This document shows, piece by piece, positions 1-5,614 of a stretch of DNA of 7,765 nt. Each line of letters opens with the position of its first letter. Positions within the stretch are counted from its first letter, which is position 1. Origin of the DNA: Proteiniphilum sp. UBA5384 (GTDB taxonomy: Bacteria > Bacteroidota > Bacteroidia > Bacteroidales > Dysgonomonadaceae); the NCBI RefSeq assembly GCF_002410825.1, contig NZ_DHOS01000043.1, forward strand, positions 511-8,275. Direction: 5' to 3'. The position numbers and the translations under genes were made by a program. A model generated the notes under the pieces. The model searched no databases. It saw nothing but the letters and a program-made list of their open reading frames with translations, and had not been told where the DNA came from.

Positions 1-53
1 ATGATTAAAGCAAGTTCCATATGATACCTTTGAAAATAATAAATTATAATCAT

Positions 54-1991
54 ATGAAAATAATAAATCATAAAAACATTGTCGGAATCATCCTGATTGC
101 TTTCGTGGCCTTCGGTTGTTCCAACGATATTCTGGATGAAAGACCCCGCTCCATCTATGAACCGGGATTCTTCAAGACAGAACAGGGCATCCAGTATGGA
201 CTGACCTCACTCTACGCTCACACGCGCTACTTTCTGGGGCAGTACTATTACGCAGCCGCTCAAAACGGCACCGACGAATACACCTACGCACAAAGTGCCG
301 ACAACAACTTCAAGGATACCGACATGTCGGGCGTGGGTTCCCTCAACCCCTCCAGCAGCCGTTCCGACGCGCTCTGGGGTGCAGTTTTTACCAACATCAA
401 CACGGCCAGCGGCATCATCGAAAATGCCAGCGAGGTGGGGCTGACGGAGTCGCTGATATCCGAAGCCCGTTTCTGGCGTGCCTACGACTACTTTCTCCTG
501 GTGCAGACCTTTGGCGGGGTACCCCTCGACCTGGGATCGGGCGAGCTGAAGTTCAACACCTCTCCCTCCCGTGTTTCGGTTCGAAACACCGTGCCGGAAG
601 TCTACACAAAAGCAGTGTTTCCTGATCTGAAAACCGCCATTGCAAACCTGCCGGAGACAGGCCGTGTAACCGGCGGCGTGACAAAAACCGCTGCCCGTCT
701 CTTCCTGGCAAAAGCCTACCTGACGTATGCCTGGTGGCTGGAAAATCCGAACGGTATCCCCACCTATCCCGAGACACCCCGTACCGACCCCGATGGAAAA
801 AACGCCGCATGGTATTATCAGGAAGCCTACAACGTGGCACTGGAGGGAATTAATAACCCGGGCCCATTCGGGCTACTCAACAACTTCTACGATGTACATC
901 TCGGAAGCAACGACCGCAACAAGGAGATCGTGCTCTACTCCGATCATATTCAAGATAAATATTACAACGAAGTTGACGATCTCTCATGGGCTAATGGTAA
1001 GGCCCCCGAAAACTATGCCGTATGGTACGTGACCTGCAACTACACCAATGTACGCAGTTCAGCCAACGGCACCGATTACAACGTCTCTTCCGTGCAACGA
1101 GACGCGGTACAGTGGGGAGGCCGTCCCTGGACCCGTATGGCACCCACCATCGAAGCCTATACCGAGACATTTGCCGACAAAACAAACGACAGCCGATTTG
1201 ATGGCACCTTCGTGACTGTTTATTACGGGAACTGGAAAAAGGCAGGACGAACAGAAGAAACTCTCTTCAATGCCAACGGGCTACCGGTAAAGAACGGCGA
1301 GCCGGTGCTGACCTTCCTGAATGAAGAACCAACCACACCGGTCACCTACCCCTCTGGTTCCGGACCGAGCAACGTGGGTGCCGGTACCCTGCCGGGCAGA
1401 GCCGACTGGGTCATAGCACCAAGCGGGATCAGCCGCATCTATTACCCCGGCCTCTGGAAGCTCGGCACATATCGTACCGACAACGGTACCGGCCTGGGGC
1501 AACCCAACGGAGCACTGACCCGCCCCTGGAACATTGCCAAGTTCTCCGAGTTTTACCTGATTGCAGCCGAAGCAGCCGTGAAGGGTGCTACCGGAACCAT
1601 GACCGCCCGTCAACTGGTCAACGTGCTCCGTGCCCGAGCCGGCAAGTGGCGTTGGAAAAACAACGGTAATTACCAACTGATCGACGACCGGAGTGCGGCC
1701 ATGACAGCAGCCACCCCTGCCACCATCGACATCAACTACATCCTGGAGGAACGCAGCCGCGAATACTTCGGAGAAGGATATCGCTGGCACGATCTGGTAC
1801 GTACCCAGAAATGGGCAGAATTGGCCAGCTCTTACACCATCTGCGGATCGGCGGCCGGAGACCACAATCCTGTGGTTTATCAACGCACCATTGAAAAGTT
1901 TCACTATCTGCGTCCCATCCCGCAAGGGCAGATCGACGGCATGACAATGAGCGACGAGGAAAAGAAAGCCTATCAGAATCCGGGTTATTAA
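54..1991 (+). CDS. SusD/RagB-family outer-membrane lipoprotein (glycan or nutrient binding)
   Basis: This is a surface lipoprotein that caps a SusC-type TonB-dependent transporter and binds an oligosaccharide or other nutrient for uptake; the substrate cannot be told from sequence. I place the start at ATG 54, giving 645 residues. The in-frame ATG at 21 would put 11 polar residues before a clean signal peptide. From 54 the protein opens MKIINHKNIVG, then a hydrophobic stretch and a lipobox ending AFGC, with Cys22 as the lipidated residue. It continues NDILDERP, typical of mature SusD N-termini. Family hallmarks are EARFWRAYDYF (about 137-147) followed by VQTFGGVPL, the TPR-like helix AARLFLAKAYL (213-223), ILEERSREYFGEGYRWHDLVR (from 563), and the C-terminal YLRPIP (618-623) with final QNPGY. 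The length is within the upper family range and the frame is intact. Bases 1-53 hold no recognisable gene end. A SusC gene immediately upstream is expected from family knowledge but is not seen. Confidence 0.97.
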   Translation: MKIINHKNIVGIILIAFVAFGCSNDILDERPRSIYEPGFFKTEQGIQYGLTSLYAHTRYFLGQYYYAAAQNGTDEYTYAQSADNNFKDTDMSGVGSLNPSSSRSDALWGAVFTNINTASGIIENASEVGLTESLISEARFWRAYDYFLLVQTFGGVPLDLGSGELKFNTSPSRVSVRNTVPEVYTKAVFPDLKTAIANLPETGRVTGGVTKTAARLFLAKAYLTYAWWLENPNGIPTYPETPRTDPDGKNAAWYYQEAYNVALEGINNPGPFGLLNNFYDVHLGSNDRNKEIVLYSDHIQDKYYNEVDDLSWANGKAPENYAVWYVTCNYTNVRSSANGTDYNVSSVQRDAVQWGGRPWTRMAPTIEAYTETFADKTNDSRFDGTFVTVYYGNWKKAGRTEETLFNANGLPVKNGEPVLTFLNEEPTTPVTYPSGSGPSNVGAGTLPGRADWVIAPSGISRIYYPGLWKLGTYRTDNGTGLGQPNGALTRPWNIAKFSEFYLIAAEAAVKGATGTMTARQLVNVLRARAGKWRWKNNGNYQLIDDRSAAMTAATPATIDINYILEERSREYFGEGYRWHDLVRTQKWAELASSYTICGSAAGDHNPVVYQRTIEKFHYLRPIPQGQIDGMTMSDEEKKAYQNPGY

Positions 1992-2023
1992 ATTACATAA
2001 AAATATATGGTATATTGAAAAAA

Positions 2024-2075
2024 GTCTTTCATATTTGAATCTCATATACTATTCTCAAACAACTACTTGAAAGAC
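2024..2075 (+). other. Possible stem-loop in the 3' untranslated region of the SusD-like gene
   Basis: GTCTTTCA (2024-2031) is perfectly complementary to TGAAAGAC (2068-2075). Inside it, TTTGA (2034-2038) can pair with TCAAA (2055-2059). Together these could form a compound hairpin ending 4 bases before the terminator stem. No known RNA family is recognised. In AT-rich DNA an 8-bp arm with a 36-base interior could arise by chance. Confidence 0.35.
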
Positions 2076-2079
2076 GGAG

Positions 2080-2114
2080 GAGGGTGTGTCATATTTTTGA
2101 CACATCCTCTTTTT
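2080..2114 (+). terminator. Rho-independent terminator after the SusD-like gene
   Basis: A 12-pair stem is formed by GAGGGTGTGTCA (2080-2091) and TGACACATCCTC (2098-2109), with one G-U wobble and a 6-base loop. It is followed directly by five T residues (2110-2114). The stem begins about 88 bases after the SusD stop codon. It would end the upstream transcript and isolate the Rhs-type genes from it. Confidence 0.9.
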
Positions 2115-2212
2115 GGGTTTATATATCATTCCGCCTTCCCGAAAAAGATACTATCCCAAAAACTGAGCAAACCTCACGATTGCGTTAATTTTCAAAATTT
2201 CACATCGATTAG

Positions 2213-2279
2213 CAGGTAAGAATTATTTTTTTAAATATCTTATTATCTGCATTTTAAACATCAAAATCAGGTAAGAATT
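2213..2279. repeat. 12-bp direct repeat upstream of the Rhs-type operon
   Basis: CAGGTAAGAATT occurs exactly at 2213-2224 and again at 2268-2279, 55 bases start to start. Each copy is preceded a few bases earlier by ACATC. The core AGGTAAG appears a third time in inverted form (CTTACCT, 2312-2318), overlapping the candidate promoter. The pattern suggests regulator binding sites or a small duplication; which of these is not known. Confidence 0.5.
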
Positions 2280-2289
2280 GAATCTACCT

Positions 2290-2321
2290 ATTGACACAGC
2301 CTGCAAAACCACTTACCTTAG
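2290..2321 (+). promoter_or_regulatory. Candidate promoter for the Rhs-type operon
   Basis: ATTG (2290-2293), 20 bases, then TACCTTAG (2314-2321) matches the Bacteroidota promoter pattern TTTG / TAnnTTTG with one mismatch in each box and an acceptable spacer. The same bases read as TTGACA (2291-2296) with a 17-base spacer to TACCTT. It lies downstream of the terminator and about 120 bases before the chosen start codon. Both boxes are imperfect, so this is only a candidate. Confidence 0.3.
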
Positions 2322-2442
2322 CCCGACTCTATCCAACAAAAATTAAAACAATAATGAACAAACCCAATTAATCACGACTGTAAAAAACAGATTGAAAAAT
2401 AATATTCCAGTTTCCATGATAAACCTAAAACTTATTGTAAAC

Positions 2443-5400
2443 ATGAAGAAAACGATTAATTATCTTGTTCAATTGAATAGCACTTTTTTAATTCTGTCGA
2501 GAATTATTGCTTTAAATTCTCGAAGACAGGTCGTTCTCATAACGGCTTTACTGATAAACAGCCTCATTATCCTTAATGCACAAAACGATCAATCGTTGAC
2601 CCCTTCAATTCCTTCGTCGCCACAGGCCGAGGCAATTAAAAGGTTTGGTGAGTTCGGAATCAGTTATTTTACAGGTGTCCCGGAGATATCAATTCCTCTC
2701 TATGAGATCAATCACCGGGGATACTCCTTACCATTTACTTTAAAATACAATCCTCAACCACTTAAGCCCGGTTACAATTATGATGTTTTTGGCAATGGCT
2801 GGGGACTCTCTGTAAACAGCTGTATCTCTAGGATCATAGAATATATTCCCGATGAGCAGAAGAACTTCAAATTGGATACCCATGTATTGGATTATGTGTA
2901 TAAGAATTATTCCGGTGATCTGATGAGAAATAACTGGGCTCATGATAAGTTTAGCGCCACATTGCCCGATGGCTCATCTTTTGATTTTATAATAACTTAT
3001 AATCCCTCTACCAATAAAATAGAATATATTGTTTCCAGTGGCAGAAGCATTAAGATTTCATGTAATTATAATACCTCTAATATTTATTCCTTTACTGTGA
3101 TTGATGAAAATGGAGTGAAATATACTTTCGACGGAGCAGATACCCCTTATAATGGAGTGGATGTTTACCTGAGAAGTTTTTTTGTTTCTTGGCATCTTAC
3201 CCGGATTGATTTGCCGCACGCTCCTTATGATCCGATATTATTTAGTTACCATCACGTTATAGAAAGTAACATAGGGGACTATTTGCGGGAAGGGACATCT
3301 ACCCTTCGACATGAGAATAATTTACCTGTATATAAAAACACCACAACTGGTTATATACCTTACTATTACAGAATGAAATTACTCTCATCCATCAATTATG
3401 GATCAACAAACATTCATTTTGAATTTACCAATACAGCACAAGTTGCATCTCGGAACCAGGTTAGCAAAATAAAAATCACGGATGGGGGAAATATCATCAA
3501 GGAGATTTCCTTGATGATGTCACAAGCCGGTTTATATTATCCAGGTTCAAATGATAATAAGATATCACAATTAAACGGATTGCAAATAACTGGCTCACAA
3601 AGCAATATTGATCCGGAAATTTTCTCATTCACCTACACGAACAGTTCATTTAACTTTACCGGAACCGACCACTGGGGATTTTTAAACAGTGGTAATGTTG
3701 GTTACGATATTGCCTGGCTGAATCTTTTTGTCGAATTCGATCCCGCCGAGCATAACGGCTTGGGAGGAATGGCAGCTACCCAATTGGAAAAAAGTGCTGA
3801 AGATTTATCTCCATACTACAAAATCAGACTGACAAAGAACTCCACATCGGACAACCGTCTACCGTCCTCCCCTTCCTCCCATGGTATACTATCAACAATT
3901 CATTACCCTACGGGAGGATATACGCGGTTTGAATTTGAAAACCACCGGTGCTTAACCCGTACCGACAGAAATGGAAATTATATCCATGACATAAGTAAAA
4001 GGCGTATGATGGAGACCGGAGGTTTCAGGATCAGAAAAATCACCAACTATACGTCGGAGAACTCAGTTGCTGACGCAAAGTGCTTTCGTTACGGAAAGCT
4101 TTTGAATGTGAACGAATACTTTCCAGATGGGAATCCATATATTCTTCAACCCTATACGGATACGCATACGGGATTGGGCGTTTCCTTTGTTGATCCGAAT
4201 ATCCTTACTTACATGAGCTTTACCCATCACAATATTCCGACCTCTATACCTTTTATGATAACAGGATTGAGTCCAAGAGGCCTTTATGAATCATTCCTCA
4301 ATCCTTTTGAAGAACCTCCGACAATATGGAAGAGATGGGAATGTTCTTTCAGTTCGTCCAATTTCAGAAGATTACTGAATGGAAGACCCCCGGTTGTATA
4401 TCCCGAGGTCACGGTATATCACGGCGACATTGATACCGGATATGGAGTAGATAAGGTTATTGCCGGAAAGACCCTTTATCGATATAATCTCAAATACCGT
4501 ATCGATCAGGGAACAGATACTGTATATGTTGAGTCACCTGAATACTATGGAAATACATTGTCTTATGTTTCGGAAAAATATTTATACAACTTGCTGGATA
4601 GAAAAATCGATTACGTATATACTGAGGGTGGATTTTTGATGAAAAAACTGGAAACCTATAGCTGGAGCCACGCCGGTGACCTTACATATGATTATGTGTA
4701 CACCAATCCCGATAGAGAATCAATCAACGTAAATTCGACCATTCATTCCTTATTTTCAATGAAAAGGCATTACACAGGTAGAGCATTATTGATAGGCAAA
4801 AGTATGATTACTTATGACAATACTCCATGGAATTTTCAGACCTATGAAAGCTATCAGTACAACATGAGAAACCAGATTGTCCGGAAACAGTCGTCGAATA
4901 GTCTGGGTAATGAAATCATCACAACCATACAATACCCTGAAAGCAGCGATACATCACCAACAGTGTTGAGCATGGTTGATAAGAACATGATCAATTCCAT
5001 TTTAAGCGAAGAGAAAAAATGCAGTTATCCCAATTTTATTTACTCATCGGGATATAAAATCGACTATGAGGAGTTTCCCGCAGGTAACACCTCAATCATT
5101 ATGCCTTCAAAGCTGTATCAATTAAAAAATAACACAACGGACTTTGTCCTTAGGGAAGAAGTCGTGAAATATGATGCATTTGGTAACCCAATAGAAGTTA
5201 TCGGTAAAGATAACGTCCATACGGTATTTCTTCGAAGTTATCATTCACGTTATATCGTAGCCATCATCAAGGATGCAACATTTGATCAGGTAAGTACTGC
5301 GGTACAGAATCATTTTGGTGTTACAATCGACGCATTTTCAGCGCAAAGTCAGCCTGACACATTAAAATTGCACAGCTTTGGGAATCAAGCCTCATTGAGT

Positions 5401-5574
5401 AAAGCACTTGTTACAACCTTTACATATGCTCCATTGGTAGGCATGACAAGCAAGACCGATCCCAATGGTCTTACCACGTATTACGGATATGATCATTCGG
5501 GTCGGTTGGAATCTGTTACAGATCACAGCGGCAAAACCGTGGAGATATATGATTACCATTATCTTAACCAATAG
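2443..5574 (+). CDS. Large exported YD/Rhs-type protein, N-terminal partner of a two-gene Rhs locus
   Basis: This 1043-residue protein is of unknown biochemical function and belongs to the large secreted proteins found next to DUF6443/Rhs proteins in Bacteroidota. I chose ATG 2443 (MKKTINYLVQ). ATG 2416 and TTG 2392 are in frame but only lengthen an already long leader. A Sec signal follows: RRQ at 27-29, a hydrophobic run, and likely cleavage after LNA (about 46) before QNDQ. The mature N-terminus has SPQAEAIKRFGEFGISYFTGVPEISIPLYEI in family order, then GNGWGLSVNSCISR, matching the usual GLGW-LN-GG-ITR block. YPTGGYTRFEFE (488-499) and GGFRIRKI (526-533) are further family motifs. YDAFGNP and the SYHSRYIVAIIKDAT block (about 932-946) precede a C-terminal YD module (about 991-1037) containing TYAPLVGMTSKTDPNG and YGYDHSGRL. 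The protein should be rich in beta strands. The next gene starts 40 bases later, so co-transcription is likely. The DNA is AT-rich, unlike the SusD gene. Confidence 0.9.
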   Translation: MKKTINYLVQLNSTFLILSRIIALNSRRQVVLITALLINSLIILNAQNDQSLTPSIPSSPQAEAIKRFGEFGISYFTGVPEISIPLYEINHRGYSLPFTLKYNPQPLKPGYNYDVFGNGWGLSVNSCISRIIEYIPDEQKNFKLDTHVLDYVYKNYSGDLMRNNWAHDKFSATLPDGSSFDFIITYNPSTNKIEYIVSSGRSIKISCNYNTSNIYSFTVIDENGVKYTFDGADTPYNGVDVYLRSFFVSWHLTRIDLPHAPYDPILFSYHHVIESNIGDYLREGTSTLRHENNLPVYKNTTTGYIPYYYRMKLLSSINYGSTNIHFEFTNTAQVASRNQVSKIKITDGGNIIKEISLMMSQAGLYYPGSNDNKISQLNGLQITGSQSNIDPEIFSFTYTNSSFNFTGTDHWGFLNSGNVGYDIAWLNLFVEFDPAEHNGLGGMAATQLEKSAEDLSPYYKIRLTKNSTSDNRLPSSPSSHGILSTIHYPTGGYTRFEFENHRCLTRTDRNGNYIHDISKRRMMETGGFRIRKITNYTSENSVADAKCFRYGKLLNVNEYFPDGNPYILQPYTDTHTGLGVSFVDPNILTYMSFTHHNIPTSIPFMITGLSPRGLYESFLNPFEEPPTIWKRWECSFSSSNFRRLLNGRPPVVYPEVTVYHGDIDTGYGVDKVIAGKTLYRYNLKYRIDQGTDTVYVESPEYYGNTLSYVSEKYLYNLLDRKIDYVYTEGGFLMKKLETYSWSHAGDLTYDYVYTNPDRESINVNSTIHSLFSMKRHYTGRALLIGKSMITYDNTPWNFQTYESYQYNMRNQIVRKQSSNSLGNEIITTIQYPESSDTSPTVLSMVDKNMINSILSEEKKCSYPNFIYSSGYKIDYEEFPAGNTSIIMPSKLYQLKNNTTDFVLREEVVKYDAFGNPIEVIGKDNVHTVFLRSYHSRYIVAIIKDATFDQVSTAVQNHFGVTIDAFSAQSQPDTLKLHSFGNQASLSKALVTTFTYAPLVGMTSKTDPNGLTTYYGYDHSGRLESVTDHSGKTVEIYDYHYLNQ

Positions 5575-5614
5575 TTCATACAGCAATGATACACGAAGCA
5601 AAAAAATTAAGATC

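Larger units (their letters stand above)
1992..2442. other. Non-coding stretch between the SusD-like gene and the Rhs-type operon
   Basis: No credible gene lies on either strand across these roughly 450 bases. From left to right it holds a possible hairpin, a strong terminator, an AT-rich stretch with a 12-bp direct repeat, and a weak promoter candidate. The remainder (about 2115-2212 and 2322-2442) shows nothing I can name beyond AT-rich sequence and a short palindrome, AATTTT-C-AAAATT, at 2187-2199. The stretch separates two transcription units with different base composition. Confidence 0.8.

Noticed and set aside
1..24. ATG at the first base followed by a stop at 22-24
   Set aside because: It gives seven codons with no support. 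It could be the tail of an upstream gene, but too little is visible to call it.
1281..2045. Long open frame of 254 codons on the minus strand
   Set aside because: It lies antisense to the well-supported SusD gene, its translation has no recognisable domain, and GC-rich coding DNA commonly leaves such shadow frames open.
2092..2099. TATTTTTG, a match to the Bacteroidota -7 box
   Set aside because: It falls in the loop and first stem bases of the terminator and has no TTTG at the right distance upstream.
2354..2371. Tiny frame ATG to TAA of five codons before the first Rhs-type gene
   Set aside because: It is too short to judge, has no regulatory-leader pattern such as repeated codons, and no clear ribosome binding site.
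2392..2442. TTG 2392 or ATG 2416 as the start of the first Rhs-type gene
   Set aside because: Both only add residues to an already long signal region. MKKT at 2443 is the more typical start, although 2416 cannot be excluded.
5287..5294. Another CAGGTAAG inside the first Rhs-type gene
   Set aside because: It lies mid-gene, away from any promoter context, and is probably a chance match to the upstream repeat.
5575..5614. The two Rhs-type genes as halves of one gene broken by a frameshift or stop
   Set aside because: The second gene begins with a proper start, a signal peptide and the DUF6443-type opening, and the first ends in a complete YD module.
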